Source: VXOI01 sp965261945 (GTDB lineage: Bacteria > Chloroflexota > Dehalococcoidia > Lucifugimonadales > UBA3495). Taken from it: a stretch of DNA of 64,000 nucleotides. A program made the translations under genes and the position numbers. A model generated the notes under the pieces. The model did not search any database and was not told where the DNA came from. It saw nothing but the letters and a program-made list of their open reading frames with translations. The stretch spans positions 930,001 through 994,000 of the forward strand of contig CBDHEF010000002.1 in assembly GCA_965261945.1 (NCBI GenBank). Direction: 5' to 3'. Positions 41,391 to 51,132 of this stretch are shown piece by piece. Position 1 is the first letter of the stretch, and each line of letters starts with the position of its first letter.

Positions 41391-43067
41391 ATGGCGCGTA
41401 TGACTGGCGCGAAGTTCATGGCCGATACGTTCAAGGCCTACGGAGTTACCCATGTGTTCCTGGTGCCGGCGATTCTGCGCCGGGCGCTGGCTGAGATGGA
41501 CCTGATTGGCATTAAGCGGGTCATCACCCACGGTGAGAAAGCCGCCGCGTACATGGCCGACGGCTACGCCCGAGCCTCCGGCAAGCCCGGCGTCTGCATG
41601 GCGCAGTCGGTGGGCGCTGCCAACCTTGCCGCCGGGTTGCAGGACGCCTACCTGGGCCTGTCGCCGGTCATCGCCCTGACCGGACACAAGCGCACCGACG
41701 AGCAGTACAAGAACGCCTACCAGGAAATCGAACATTCCAAGCCCTTCTCATCCGTGACCAAGTTCAGCGCGGTGGTGGACAACGCCGAGCAACTGCCTCA
41801 ACTGCTGCGTCAGGCCTTCCGAGAGGCCACCACGGGAGCGCCGGCCCCGGTACATCTGGACATCCAGGGCATGTCCGGCGACTTCGCCACCGAGGCCGAG
41901 GCCGACCTGGAGGTGATGTTCGAGGCCGCCTTCGCCCAGCGCCCCGCCTTCCGGCCCGAGGCCGACCCGGAGAGCGTGCGAGCCGCGGCCCGGGCACTGA
42001 CTTCCGCACAGCGCCCGGTGATCGTAGCCGGTGGGGGAGTCACCGCCTCCGGCGCGCAGCAGGAGGTCGTGGAGCTGGCCGAGATGCTGAACATCCCGGT
42101 GGCCACATCGCTGAACGCCAAGGGCGCCATCCCCGACAACCACCCGCTGGCAGTGGGCGTGGTCGGCTCCTACTCCCGCTGGTGCGCCAACCGCGTCGTC
42201 AGCGAGGCAGACCTGGTCTTCTACATCGGCAGCCACACCGGCAGCCAGGTCACCAACGAGTGGCGCGTGCCTTCGCCGGGCACTCCCGTCATACAGATTG
42301 ACATTGACCCGGCGGAACTGGGCCGCACCTACCCGGCGCAGATGGCGATGCACGGCGACGCCAAGGCCACCCTGCGGCGCATGATCGAGGCCCTCGAGCC
42401 CATCGGCGGGCGCGCCGACTGGACCGATCGAGCCCAGCAGCTGGTGCAGGAGTGGCGCGACGACGTCGCTCCGCGAGCCAATTCTGAGGCAGTTCCCATC
42501 ATTCCGGAGCGGCTCTGCAACGAAATCACCAAGTTCCTGCCCCCTGACGCCATGCTGGTGGCCGATACCGGTCACGCCGGCATCTGGACCGGCAGCATGA
42601 TTGACTTCAACCACCCGACACAGGGCTACATCCGCTGCGCCGGGTCGCTGGGCTGGGGACTGTCGGCGGCGATGGGGGCCAAGTGCGCCCTGCCCGACCG
42701 CCCGGTGCTGTGCTTCACCGGCGACGGCGGCTTCTGGTATCACATCGCCGAGCTGGAAACGGCGGTGCGCAACAACATCAACGTGGTGACCGTCATCAAC
42801 AACAACAGCGCCCTCAGCCAGGACCAGCGGGGCGACCAGCGGGCCTACGCCGGCATGGAGGGGGGACACCCAGAGGAGCTGTGGAGCTTCACTGACACCA
42901 ACTTCGCGGCAGTGGCCGAATCCATCGGCTGCTTCGGTATCCGCGTCGAGCGCCCCGGCGACATCCAAAGCGCGCTCGAGCAGGCCTTCGCCTCCGGCCG
43001 CCCCGCCGTGGTAGACGTAGTCACCGACCCGCTGGACAGCCTGGCCCCCGTGCCGTGGAGTCCGTAG
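41391..43067 (+). CDS. Thiamine-diphosphate-dependent enzyme (acetolactate synthase-like)
   Basis: 558 residues from the ATG behind GGGGGA; an upstream in-frame start is less likely. Three domains: Pyr domain with the catalytic glutamate in ITHGEKAAAYMADGYARASG, central domain (RPVIVAGGGVTASGAQQE), and PP domain with the ThDP motif CFTGDGGFWYHIAELETAVR to VINNNSALSQDQ. It is not adjacent to a regulatory subunit, and catalytic residues differ from biosynthetic AHAS enough that decarboxylase, oxalyl-CoA-like or benzoylformate-type activity is possible. Substrate unknown. Confidence 0.88.
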   Translation: MARMTGAKFMADTFKAYGVTHVFLVPAILRRALAEMDLIGIKRVITHGEKAAAYMADGYARASGKPGVCMAQSVGAANLAAGLQDAYLGLSPVIALTGHKRTDEQYKNAYQEIEHSKPFSSVTKFSAVVDNAEQLPQLLRQAFREATTGAPAPVHLDIQGMSGDFATEAEADLEVMFEAAFAQRPAFRPEADPESVRAAARALTSAQRPVIVAGGGVTASGAQQEVVELAEMLNIPVATSLNAKGAIPDNHPLAVGVVGSYSRWCANRVVSEADLVFYIGSHTGSQVTNEWRVPSPGTPVIQIDIDPAELGRTYPAQMAMHGDAKATLRRMIEALEPIGGRADWTDRAQQLVQEWRDDVAPRANSEAVPIIPERLCNEITKFLPPDAMLVADTGHAGIWTGSMIDFNHPTQGYIRCAGSLGWGLSAAMGAKCALPDRPVLCFTGDGGFWYHIAELETAVRNNINVVTVINNNSALSQDQRGDQRAYAGMEGGHPEELWSFTDTNFAAVAESIGCFGIRVERPGDIQSALEQAFASGRPAVVDVVTDPLDSLAPVPWSP

Positions 43068-43134
43068 GGGGCCGGTACAGATTGCTATTGGACTATGGAA
43101 AATCCCTACGCCCCATCATGGAGGAAAGGCCGTT

Positions 43135-43704
43135 ATGACTAACTTGCAGCCCTCTGACTATCCTGCTTGGCGTATCGGCGCCGCCATCGAAGCTGGGATT
43201 GATGAAGAAGAGGCCCGGCGGCGAATAGACACCGGAGAAGTCATAGCGCCTGCCGCTGGTGCGGCCGTCGGAGGCATCGGAGCGGCTACCGCGACCGGAC
43301 TCGGAGGCGTGGGACTGGCGATGGGCGGTGGCGCAATCGGCATCGGGGCGGCCACAGCGATTGCCGCCCCGGCCGTTGCAGTCGGGGCAGTTGGGTACGG
43401 GGTATATCGGGGCATCCGAGAATTGAAAATGCGCAACCGGGATCAAACCCTCCGCGGACTCGTCGAGAGTTTTCTGGAAACCAACCAGCCTCATATGGCG
43501 GAGCGTGTCTTCACCATTGAGGTCAAAGGGAAGTTAGGGGATGGCCGCCGCCCTCCTACTCACTCCAGCGCAAAAGCGGCACTGCATCTTTTGGGAGAGA
43601 CCGAAAGCACTGCTCTAGTAGGTCTGTTCTGTTCACCCAAAGGCGAGTTCGTCGTTACCCATGACCTGACCACGCCATTGGGTTTGCACACGCCTAATTG
43701 GTGA
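43135..43704 (+). CDS. Glycine-zipper protein of unknown function
   Basis: 189 residues, ATG behind GGAGG. Residues about 37-90 are a long Ala/Gly-rich hydrophobic segment (AAGAAVGGIGAATATGLGGV, GIGAATAIAAPAVAVGAVGY) of the glycine-zipper type, able to pack as one or two membrane helices or a toxin-like pore. A soluble C-terminal part follows (VEVKGKLGDGR-like, STALVGLFCSPKGEFVVTHD). No known family recognised. Could be an immunity-, effector- or stress-type membrane protein; this is speculative. Confidence 0.6.
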   Translation: MTNLQPSDYPAWRIGAAIEAGIDEEEARRRIDTGEVIAPAAGAAVGGIGAATATGLGGVGLAMGGGAIGIGAATAIAAPAVAVGAVGYGVYRGIRELKMRNRDQTLRGLVESFLETNQPHMAERVFTIEVKGKLGDGRRPPTHSSAKAALHLLGETESTALVGLFCSPKGEFVVTHDLTTPLGLHTPNW

Positions 43705-43923
43705 GGGCAAATTCGGAGGTGGCGGAATTGATCTGAGAGGGCAGCAATTTCAGGTAGATGACCTTCACAGTGTCGAAGTTCTGATCAGGGTGCTGGCAAG
43801 GGAAGAATTTCTGAAGCGGCGCGAAGGTGGCGGTGAGGTTGATGGTGAAGATAGCAATTAGGATTGAGTAACCCGGCGCAACAGAGACGGGATCGGAGCT
43901 ATACTTCGCAGGTATCCGAATCT

Positions 43924-44796
43924 CTACGTCTGCTTCATTGCGACCCGCCCCAGAAACTCCCGCGCCGCCCCATAGTCCCGCGCGCCGCCGCGGCGGATGG
44001 GCGGCATCAGGTAGACGTTGCGGAGCCCGGCATCCTGGAACTGCCGGTATAGCTCTATGGCGATCTCCACGCCGGAGCGCCCCGCCTCCAGTTCCGCCCT
44101 CACCCCCTCGGGAACGGTGCTGAACAGCACGCCGCCCGGTTCCAGGATTTGCAGGCCGTAGAACACCGGGATGGCCAGCGCAGCGCCACTCTGCCGCTCG
44201 AAGCTGTCCAGAAAACGGTGAGCGTCCTCCGGGTCGAAGATGGGCTGAGACATCAGGAAGTCCGCCCCCGCCTCCACCTTCCGCGCCGCCAACGCCACTT
44301 CCCGCTCGATGCCCCTTCCCAGGTCGAAGGTCGCCCCAACGCAGAAGCTGGCCGGTTCGCGCAGGCTGGAGCCCCGGAAGTCCATTCCATCGTTCATGGC
44401 GCAAATGTCCGCGATGAGTCCGGTAGGCCGGTAGTCGTCCGCCGGTTTGGTCAGGGCCAGGTCGCGGTCGCTGAACGGGTCGCCCTGCACCACCACCACG
44501 TTTTGCAGGGCCAGCATCTGCGCGCCCAGCAGCAGCGACTGGATTGCCAGCCGGTTCATGTCGCGGGTGGCGAGGGTGAAGACAGTCTCCTTGCCGGTTT
44601 CGCGGCGGATAGCGGCGGCCAGCATGGCGGAATTAGCGCGGACGGCCCGGCCCGGGTTGTAGGCGACGGAAATGAAGTCGGAGGGAATGTCCGCCAGCCG
44701 CGCCTCGCTAATGCTGCCGGACCGGGGCGGGGAAAAGTCGCAGATAAAACCGGGGCGGCCCGTGGACTCGTATGAGCAATCAACAACCCGTGCCAC
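43924..44796 (-). CDS. metF: Methylenetetrahydrofolate reductase family protein
   Basis: 290 residues, GTG start. TIM barrel binding FAD; reduces methylene-THF to methyl-THF for methionine synthesis. FICDFSPPRSG at the start holds the conserved Glu/Asp region, and LALQNVVVVQGDPF, FCVGATFDLG and KVEAGADFLMSQPIFDPE are family signatures. Slightly divergent from enterobacterial MetF, so a methylene-THF-related reductase with another partner cannot be excluded. Confidence 0.88.
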   Translation of the reverse strand: MARVVDCSYESTGRPGFICDFSPPRSGSISEARLADIPSDFISVAYNPGRAVRANSAMLAAAIRRETGKETVFTLATRDMNRLAIQSLLLGAQMLALQNVVVVQGDPFSDRDLALTKPADDYRPTGLIADICAMNDGMDFRGSSLREPASFCVGATFDLGRGIEREVALAARKVEAGADFLMSQPIFDPEDAHRFLDSFERQSGAALAIPVFYGLQILEPGGVLFSTVPEGVRAELEAGRSGVEIAIELYRQFQDAGLRNVYLMPPIRRGGARDYGAAREFLGRVAMKQT

Positions 44797-44844
44797 GTTC
44801 CGGCCCCCGGCATTGAATTAGCAGGCAGGGACACCCCGCATTCT

Positions 44845-44869
44845 GGCCCTCCCCGGAGGGGGAGGGAAC
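44845..44869. repeat. Intergenic palindrome between metF and the mqnA-like gene
   Basis: GGCCCTCCCCGGAGGGGGAG then GGAAC; short member of the family. Confidence 0.65.
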
Positions 44870-44873
44870 ACTT

Positions 44874-45626
44874 TCAGGAGGTCACAACCTGGTCGCGGTA
44901 GCTGCGGAAGAGGTCTATGGATTTCTGCTCGGACAGGCCGACGAAGTAGCGGTAGCCGATGATGTACTCCATCACGTCGCGGGCCAGCATCAGCAGGTTT
45001 TCCCGGGGGTCGGAAAGATGGAACAAGCTGTCCACGCCTTCTCCCAGGCCGACGTACAGCGTATCCTCAAGCACCATGGCGTCCCGGAGCTCCATGTCTT
45101 CCCGGCGCATCCAACGGGCGAAGACGAAGGGAAGGTCAGTGAATTTCTGCCATTCTTCGCCCAGGTCATAGCGGTGGCTGTAACCGCGCATACCGCGGCG
45201 GCGGCGAAGGGCGGCGTCTCCGGATATTACCAGGGCGTCGTGCTCGTCGGCGGTCTGCACAAGTTCTGGCACACCCACCTGGTATTTCTTGGCCAGCAGC
45301 ACCTGGAGGAGTTGCACCGTGGTTGGGTCAACATCGGACAGGGCGACGCGCCCGCCGCTGAGTTCTTCGATAGGCACACGGGAGTAAAAGAGGTTGCTCC
45401 CGGAACGGACGGCGGCCGAAAGACAGAACCCGGCTATCGGGGAGGCGTAGCTGTCCATCTCGAAACTGTCGGTGAGGGGAACAGGACCGCCGTCGATTTC
45501 ACCCTCGCGCATTGCCTCGGCCACCTGATTGAAGCCGATATTCACCAATTCCACGCCGCGCCTCTCCATGTCAATGTAGAAAGGCTCAAAGCTGAGCTGA
45601 ACGACCCGGCCAACTCTAATTGCCAT
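44874..45626 (-). CDS. mqnA: MqnA/MqnD-family menaquinone biosynthesis enzyme (MqnA-like)
   Basis: 250 residues, periplasmic-binding-like fold but cytoplasmic. MqnA dehydrates chorismate to 3-enolpyruvylbenzoate, the first step of the futalosine pathway. Marks: IRVGRVVQLSFEPFYIDME (usual RIGxIxYLNxxPLY, here divergent), AMREGEIDGGPVPLTDSFE, DALVISGDAALR and EEWQKFTDLPFVFARW. Divergence leaves room for MqnD or a related dehydratase. Consistent with the UbiD/UbiA/UbiX/MenG operon at 9.5-13.6 kb. Confidence 0.75.
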   Translation of the reverse strand: MAIRVGRVVQLSFEPFYIDMERRGVELVNIGFNQVAEAMREGEIDGGPVPLTDSFEMDSYASPIAGFCLSAAVRSGSNLFYSRVPIEELSGGRVALSDVDPTTVQLLQVLLAKKYQVGVPELVQTADEHDALVISGDAALRRRRGMRGYSHRYDLGEEWQKFTDLPFVFARWMRREDMELRDAMVLEDTLYVGLGEGVDSLFHLSDPRENLLMLARDVMEYIIGYRYFVGLSEQKSIDLFRSYRDQVVTS

Positions 45627-45760
45627 TTACCCACACCACTTTAGATTTGAAAAGCTGAAGAGCAGTGAATCCGCCGGAATCGCCCGGAACGGTACGGCGA
45701 TTCCCGTCACCCGATTGTAGGCAACGGCCATTGGGCAGTCAAGTTGACCCAGCACTCCGG

Positions 45761-45811
45761 CAAAGCGCCCGGTTCAGCCAAAGCGCCCGGTTCAGCCAAA
45801 GCGCCCGGTTC
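45761..45811. repeat. 18-bp tandem triplication
   Basis: CAAAGCGCCCGGTTCAGC twice, then its first 15 bases a third time. It lies 46 bp before the metallopeptidase start. Confidence 0.93.
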
Positions 45812-45856
45812 TGCGCCGGACGGGTTTGTAGTAAACTCGCCTATGGAGGCACACTG

Positions 45857-47314
45857 ATGGCACGAACAATGCGCTTGATACTCGTCCTGCTGGCCCTCTC
45901 TTCGTCCGGCCTGGCCGCTTCGCAGTTGGCTTTCGCCGACGAGGGCGATATCGTGGTAATGAAAGCCACAGCAGAAAGCCGGTTCCCGGACGGCATTATG
46001 TTCCTGGTGGAGGCCGAAAGCGCGGGCATTGTCGACGAGGTGCGTGTCTTCATCAAGAAGGCCGACCAGTCCGGGCGCAGCTCTTACCGCAGCATCGAGG
46101 TGGAGCCGGGCGAGAGCATTGCCGGCGAAACGCTGCTGCCCGTGGCCGGCAGCGCGGACTACTTCCCGCCGGGAACCAAGATCACCTATCACTTCGAGGT
46201 ACGGGACAAGGCCGGCAGCGTGGTTAAGACCGAGCAGACCGACTTCGTATACGAGGACAGCCGGTTCGAATGGCTGACCATGTCCGACGACCTGATAACG
46301 GTCTACTATTACGGTGAATTCGTGGAAGAGCGGGCTCGGATCATCTTGGAGGCGGCCAGGGATACCATGGACAACATGGTGCATGTGCTGGGCATCGCCC
46401 CCACCGATCCCCTGCGGATCGTTTCCTACAACAACTACCGCCACATGGTGTTGGCGCTGCCCTTCCGTTCCCAGGCTGTCTCCGAAGACCTCCAGGCCCA
46501 GGGCATGGCGTTCAGCGACGAGCGGGTCCTGCTCATTCACGCCTTTGACCCCACGGTAACCGGTACCGTGTCGCACGAGTTCACGCACCTGCTGGTGGCC
46601 GAGGCGGCAGGCGGAACATCGGCCAGCGTCCCGTCGTGGCTGAACGAAGGTCTGGCCGAGTACGGCAACATCGACCAGACCGACGAATACGACGCGGCCC
46701 TGCGCTACGGAATCTACACCCGCCGCATCCGCCCACTGTGGTATCAGGGAACCTTCAGCGGCGAACCGGAAGACATACTAATTGCCTACGGGCAGGGCAA
46801 GTCGGTCGTCAACTTCATGGTGCGCCAATGGGGTGAGGACAAGATTTCAGAAGTTTTCACCGCCTTGAGGCAGACAAGCGACATTGACCGCGCTCTGCTC
46901 CGGATCTACGGCCTCGATCAGCACGGTATAGACAGCGCCTGGCGGCGGTCGATGGGCCTGGACCCTCTGCCGTCGCCCGAAGAGTTGCAAAGCCGCATAG
47001 AGGAAGCCGAGGGAGGCATCTCCAACGGAGATGCCGCCACCGAAGAAGGCGCGGCTGAACCGTCCGGGCCGGAGGCTGAACCTGCTGCCGAGTCCGAGGA
47101 GGCAGAGGCAACAGCGGAACCGGAACCTGCGCCGTCAGCCCAGGACGACAACTCAGGCAGTTCCTCATCTCCCTGCTCCGCGCCGCCGGAAGGAATCTCG
47201 CCTGTCGGGCTGGGGATGCTGGCGCTGATGGCCGGGCCGCTGGGCTTGGGAGCGCTGCCCTTCGTGAGGCGCAGGAGAAAGGGAAACCGAAATCCTACCG
47301 TGTGCGGGGATTGA
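45857..47314 (+). CDS. Secreted, membrane-anchored gluzincin metallopeptidase (peptidase MA-like)
   Basis: 485 residues from the ATG behind GGAGG. Signal peptide (LILVLLALSSSGLAASQLAFA). The catalytic zinc site is TVSHEFTHLLVAEA (HExxH) with the third ligand Glu in SWLNEGLAEYGN. An N-terminal beta-rich domain precedes it. After residue 375 comes a Glu/Ala/Pro/Ser-rich linker, then a hydrophobic segment (SPVGLGMLALMAGPLGLGAL) and RRRRK stop-transfer, a cell-surface anchor. It faces and overlaps by 20 bp the dppC gene of a peptide importer, which may take up its products. Confidence 0.88.
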   Translation: MARTMRLILVLLALSSSGLAASQLAFADEGDIVVMKATAESRFPDGIMFLVEAESAGIVDEVRVFIKKADQSGRSSYRSIEVEPGESIAGETLLPVAGSADYFPPGTKITYHFEVRDKAGSVVKTEQTDFVYEDSRFEWLTMSDDLITVYYYGEFVEERARIILEAARDTMDNMVHVLGIAPTDPLRIVSYNNYRHMVLALPFRSQAVSEDLQAQGMAFSDERVLLIHAFDPTVTGTVSHEFTHLLVAEAAGGTSASVPSWLNEGLAEYGNIDQTDEYDAALRYGIYTRRIRPLWYQGTFSGEPEDILIAYGQGKSVVNFMVRQWGEDKISEVFTALRQTSDIDRALLRIYGLDQHGIDSAWRRSMGLDPLPSPEELQSRIEEAEGGISNGDAATEEGAAEPSGPEAEPAAESEEAEATAEPEPAPSAQDDNSGSSSSPCSAPPEGISPVGLGMLALMAGPLGLGALPFVRRRRKGNRNPTVCGD

Positions 47315-48266
47315 AAGCATCGTTCACCGCGTCGCCCAGCAGACTGAATGTGAAGAGCAAAATGGCCAGGGTTCCTACCGGGAACATCAGCAGGTGGGGG
47401 TTGGTCCGGAGCACCGACAGGCTGCCGTTTTCGTAGATCATCAGCCCCAGGCTGGGGACGGGGGGCTGGATGCCGATTCCAAGGAAGCTGAGAAATACCT
47501 CGGCTCCGGCAACCGCACCCAAGCCCGCCGACACCAGCACTATCACCGGGCCTGACACGTTGGGCAGCACATGGCGAAATAGCAGCCGGGGCGTGCGGCA
47601 GCCGACAGCCCTGGCCGCGTCCACATACTGCTCTTCACGCGCTTGCAATACCTGACCGCGCACCAACCGGGCCATCGCGAACCAGGAAAACAGCGACAGC
47701 CCCAGCGACAGCGCGAAATAGTCGGCTATCCCCAGGTGGACAAACTCGACTCCCAGCGTATCCTCCAACCTTCTCAGCCACTCAACCATCGGCGGGCGCA
47801 CGGTCAGAACGATAATCAGCACTAGGAATATTTCCGGGAAGGACGTAGTAATCTCTCCCACCCGCATGATGATCGTGTCGGTCATCCTTCCGAAGTAGCC
47901 CGCGATCAACCCCAGCGTGATGCCGATGGCCAGCGCACCGGTGGACACAGTGACCACGGTCAGGATGACGGTAGTTCTCAGCCCGTAGATGATGCGGGTC
48001 AGAATGTCGCGTCCCAGACGGTCGGTGCCCAGAGGGTGGTACAGGCTGGACGGCTGCTTGACGTTGGCCAGGTTTTGGTCGTTATAGCCGTAGGGGGTGA
48101 CCACCGGGGCGAGAATGCCGGCGCCATACATAAGCAGGATGACGCTCAGGCAGACGACCCCCACTTTGTTGGACAGCAGGCGGCGCAGTGAAATAGTGAG
48201 ATAGTTGCGTCCCCGGCGCGGCATTTCCAGCGCCCCGGCCTGAGCCTCGCTATGCCGCATATCCAC
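47295..48266 (-). CDS. Peptide/nickel ABC transporter permease, DppC-type
   Basis: 323 residues, six predicted spans. Begins with an N-terminal extension (RNYLTISLRRLLSNKVGVVC). Contains HPLGTDRLGRDILTRIIYGL, typical of OppC/DppC, and the ATPase-coupling loop QYVDAARAVGCRTPRLLFRHVLPN. Overlaps the upstream dppB end by 17 bp. The ATPase subunits (DppD/F) are not in the window on either side. Confidence 0.92.
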   Translation of the reverse strand: MDMRHSEAQAGALEMPRRGRNYLTISLRRLLSNKVGVVCLSVILLMYGAGILAPVVTPYGYNDQNLANVKQPSSLYHPLGTDRLGRDILTRIIYGLRTTVILTVVTVSTGALAIGITLGLIAGYFGRMTDTIIMRVGEITTSFPEIFLVLIIVLTVRPPMVEWLRRLEDTLGVEFVHLGIADYFALSLGLSLFSWFAMARLVRGQVLQAREEQYVDAARAVGCRTPRLLFRHVLPNVSGPVIVLVSAGLGAVAGAEVFLSFLGIGIQPPVPSLGLMIYENGSLSVLRTNPHLLMFPVGTLAILLFTFSLLGDAVNDAFNPRTR

Positions 48267-49194
48267 CGCCCAAGCGTATCCGGGGGTCCAGCACCGGATA
48301 GATCATGTCAATAGCCAGATTGACCATGATGAACATGGTGGTTCCGATGAGCAATACGCCATTTATAATGGGGAAATCTCTGGCGAAAATGGACTCGATG
48401 AGCAGGTTACCCACTCCGGGGATGCCGAAGAACCGCTCCACTATGAATGATGTGAACGCAATTCCCGCCAGCGACAGGCCCAGCGACGTAACCACCGGGA
48501 TCATGGCGTTTCGAAGGATGTGCCGCCGACGCACCACCCTTTCCGGCAGGCCTTTGGCGCGGGCAGTGCGGACGTAATCAAGGCTGATGACCTCGAGAGT
48601 GCTGGCGCGGGTGAGCCGGGTGATTATGGCCACGCCAGGGACGCCCATGGCGATGGCAGGCAGGATGACGCTGGTCGAGAAGAAGCCGTCCCAGCCATGG
48701 GTGGGCAATGCGTCCAGCTTCCACGCGAATACCCACAGCAGCCCAGGAGCCGTCAGGAATACCGGGACCGACTGCCAGGACAGGGTCATCATGACCGCCG
48801 CCGTGTCCCACAGCGACCCCTGACGCAGAGCGGCGAACAGGCCGATGGGGACTCCCAGTCCAACTGAAAGAATCATAGCTGCAATGTTGAGTTGGGCCGA
48901 CACCCACATCTTGGGTTTCAACAGTTCGGTGACGGTGCGGCCCCGGTACTTGAAGCTCTCCCCAAAGTCCCCGCGAGCCACGTTGCCGATGTATCGCCCG
49001 TACTGCACGAAGATGTTGTCGTTCAGGCCGCGCTGCTCCCTGATCCGCTCCACGACCGCAGGGTTCGAGTGTTGTCCCATCAGGACCTGAACCGGGTCGC
49101 CGGGCCCGTACCTTCCCAGCACAAAGGTTACGAACGACACGGTGAACAGGATCACCGGCAGCCACATCAGGCGCCGCAGGATGTAGGAGGCCAT
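48250..49194 (-). CDS. Peptide/nickel ABC transporter permease, DppB-type
   Basis: 314 residues, six spans. Start MASYILRRLMWLPVILFTVS, loop VQVLMGQHSNPAVVERIREQRGLND in outline, coupling loop ISLDYVRTARAKGLPERVV and end YPVLDPRIRLGGG are canonical DppB/OppB. Second gene of the SBP-dppB-dppC operon. Confidence 0.93.
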   Translation of the reverse strand: MASYILRRLMWLPVILFTVSFVTFVLGRYGPGDPVQVLMGQHSNPAVVERIREQRGLNDNIFVQYGRYIGNVARGDFGESFKYRGRTVTELLKPKMWVSAQLNIAAMILSVGLGVPIGLFAALRQGSLWDTAAVMMTLSWQSVPVFLTAPGLLWVFAWKLDALPTHGWDGFFSTSVILPAIAMGVPGVAIITRLTRASTLEVISLDYVRTARAKGLPERVVRRRHILRNAMIPVVTSLGLSLAGIAFTSFIVERFFGIPGVGNLLIESIFARDFPIINGVLLIGTTMFIMVNLAIDMIYPVLDPRIRLGGGYAA

Positions 49195-49257
49195 AGTTGA
49201 GGCAACTCCTTTTCCTTTCCCCCTGACTATCCCCCCTGGTAGGGGAAAATCGGGCGG

Positions 49258-50961
49258 CTATTCTTCGGTCAGGTAGACGTAGCGGTAGCGCGGGATGACC
49301 AGCGGCGGCAACAGGTAGTCGTGAACATTGGGCTTGACCAGCAGTTTTCTCTCGCCGTCGAACCACAGCGGAACCCAGGGGGCGTCGTCGAGAATTTGCT
49401 GTTCCGCCTGATTATAAAGGGCGTATCGGGCGTTGGTATCGGTCTCGACCCGCGCCTTTATCAGGAGTTCGTCTACGTCAGGGTTGCTGTAATGGGTGTG
49501 ATTGTTGGTGCTTTCGCTGTGGAACAGGATGTCCAGGAAGTTCTCCGGGTCGGGATAGTCGGCAATCCAGCCGATGTCGAACATCTGGAATCGGCCCTTG
49601 TGCAGGTCCTTCAGGAAGGTGGCGTATTCGGTCTGCTGGAACTCGGCGGTGATACCCAGATTGCGCTCCCACATCTGGAGTATCACCTCCATGTCCAGGC
49701 TGACGTTGGCCCCGAAGCTGCCCGGCGTGGTGATGGTGATGGGCGGTATGTTCTCCAGGTCGTCGCCGTACTTGGACTCTTCCAGCAATTGTTTGGCTTT
49801 CACGGGGTCATACTCATACCCACGGACGCCCTCGTCGTATCCGGGGAAGTTGGGCGGCAGTATGCCGTCGGCGGGCTCTACCAGGTCGCCCATGACGATG
49901 CTGGCAATCTCCCGCTTGTCGACGGCAAAGTTGAGGGCCTGCCGCACCTTTACGTCGTCCAGCGGTGGCTCGCTGACGTTCAGGCCAATGTAGTTGACGC
50001 TGAAAGACGGAGGGGCAGTCTTCAATTCGGGGTAGAGCTCGTTGTTCGGGTCGTTGAGTCGGTCAAGGTCGGCCAAGCCGACGCCCGCTACGTGTATCTC
50101 GTCGTTCTCATACATCAGCATGGAAGTGCCGCCACTGAGGATAAACTCCACTTCCTCCAGCTTGGGCGGGCCCAGGTGGTAGTGTTCATTTCGGCCCAGC
50201 TTCAGCGTTTCTCCAACCCGGTACTCGGTGAGGCGGAAAGGTCCGGTGCCGTTGGGTTCGCGGAACCAGCTGCGCGGGTTGGCCTCGACGTTTTCCCGGT
50301 CCAGCACGAAGGCCGTGGGATAAGTCAGCTTGGCCAGGAAGTAAGACTTGGCCTCGTCTATGGTTATCTCAATGGTTTGCTCGTCGATTAACCGCACACC
50401 CGAAATAGTCGTCGCGTCGCCTGCCAGTTTCTCGTCCACGCCGACAATATCGCCCAGGTACTGGTCCACCACCGGAGACTCGGTTAGAGGGTTGGTGGCC
50501 CGCTCCAGCGACCACTGCACGTCATGGGCGGTCACCGGCGTGCCGTCATGGAACTTTGCGTCGGGGTGGAGGTGGAAGGTGTAGACCAGCCCGTCATCGC
50601 TGATGTCCCAACTTTCTGCCAGGTCAGGGACAATGTTGAGGGCGGGATCGATGGTGACCAGCCCGCCAAAGACCTCGACGATGATGCGGGCGGAGGTTGC
50701 ATCGGTGGTCACGTGCGGGTCGATAGTCGGCGGGTCAACAGAGAGTTGCACCAGGCGGGTGGTGTTCATGCCTCCACTACCGCCGTCGCTGGACACTGGA
50801 GACCCAGTTTCTTCGCTTTCCGCCGATGCCTCGGTGGGGACGGCGGCGGGTTCCGGTGTGGCCGTGCCGGGGCTGGACTCGCCGCCGCAGGCAGCCACCA
50901 AGAGTAGTGCGGTCAATGCTAGGATAATGCCAATCCGCTTATTGGCTGCGATTGTTTTCAT
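49258..50961 (-). CDS. Solute-binding lipoprotein of a peptide-type ABC importer (SBP family 5)
   Basis: 567 residues. Lipoprotein signal (LALTALLLVAACGGES) with mature Cys; then a Ser/Thr/Pro linker and the family-5 fold: TIDPHVTTDATSARIIVEVFGGL, AESWDISDDGLVYTFHLHPDAKF in outline, and NFAVDKREIASIV. Family 5 binds oligopeptides, dipeptides, nickel or opines; ligand undetermined. First gene of the operon; it captures substrate outside the cell. Confidence 0.93.
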   Translation of the reverse strand: MKTIAANKRIGIILALTALLLVAACGGESSPGTATPEPAAVPTEASAESEETGSPVSSDGGSGGMNTTRLVQLSVDPPTIDPHVTTDATSARIIVEVFGGLVTIDPALNIVPDLAESWDISDDGLVYTFHLHPDAKFHDGTPVTAHDVQWSLERATNPLTESPVVDQYLGDIVGVDEKLAGDATTISGVRLIDEQTIEITIDEAKSYFLAKLTYPTAFVLDRENVEANPRSWFREPNGTGPFRLTEYRVGETLKLGRNEHYHLGPPKLEEVEFILSGGTSMLMYENDEIHVAGVGLADLDRLNDPNNELYPELKTAPPSFSVNYIGLNVSEPPLDDVKVRQALNFAVDKREIASIVMGDLVEPADGILPPNFPGYDEGVRGYEYDPVKAKQLLEESKYGDDLENIPPITITTPGSFGANVSLDMEVILQMWERNLGITAEFQQTEYATFLKDLHKGRFQMFDIGWIADYPDPENFLDILFHSESTNNHTHYSNPDVDELLIKARVETDTNARYALYNQAEQQILDDAPWVPLWFDGERKLLVKPNVHDYLLPPLVIPRYRYVYLTEE

Positions 50962-51132
50962 TCCAACTGTCCTGACGCGCCCGTCACACCGGGCGGAGTT
51001 TTACTTGGTTATTGTAGGCGTCCGCTTACTTCGGTTTCAATGCGCCGCTCCTCCGGCCTGCCCGGCGGCCCCGGAAGAATCGGCGCGATACGCTTGTAAC
51101 AGAGTCGCGTATTTGTTAGCATTGTGGTGCAT

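Noticed and set aside
43727..43861. Short frame (about 44 codons) after the glycine-zipper gene, encoding QFQVDDLHSVEVLIRVLARE
   Set aside because: Protein-like composition and a GGAGG nearby, but no ATG, GTG or TTG start in frame. Left as unresolved.
45761..45811. Three 18-bp repeats considered as a CRISPR fragment
   Set aside because: They are directly head to tail with no spacers and no cas genes nearby.
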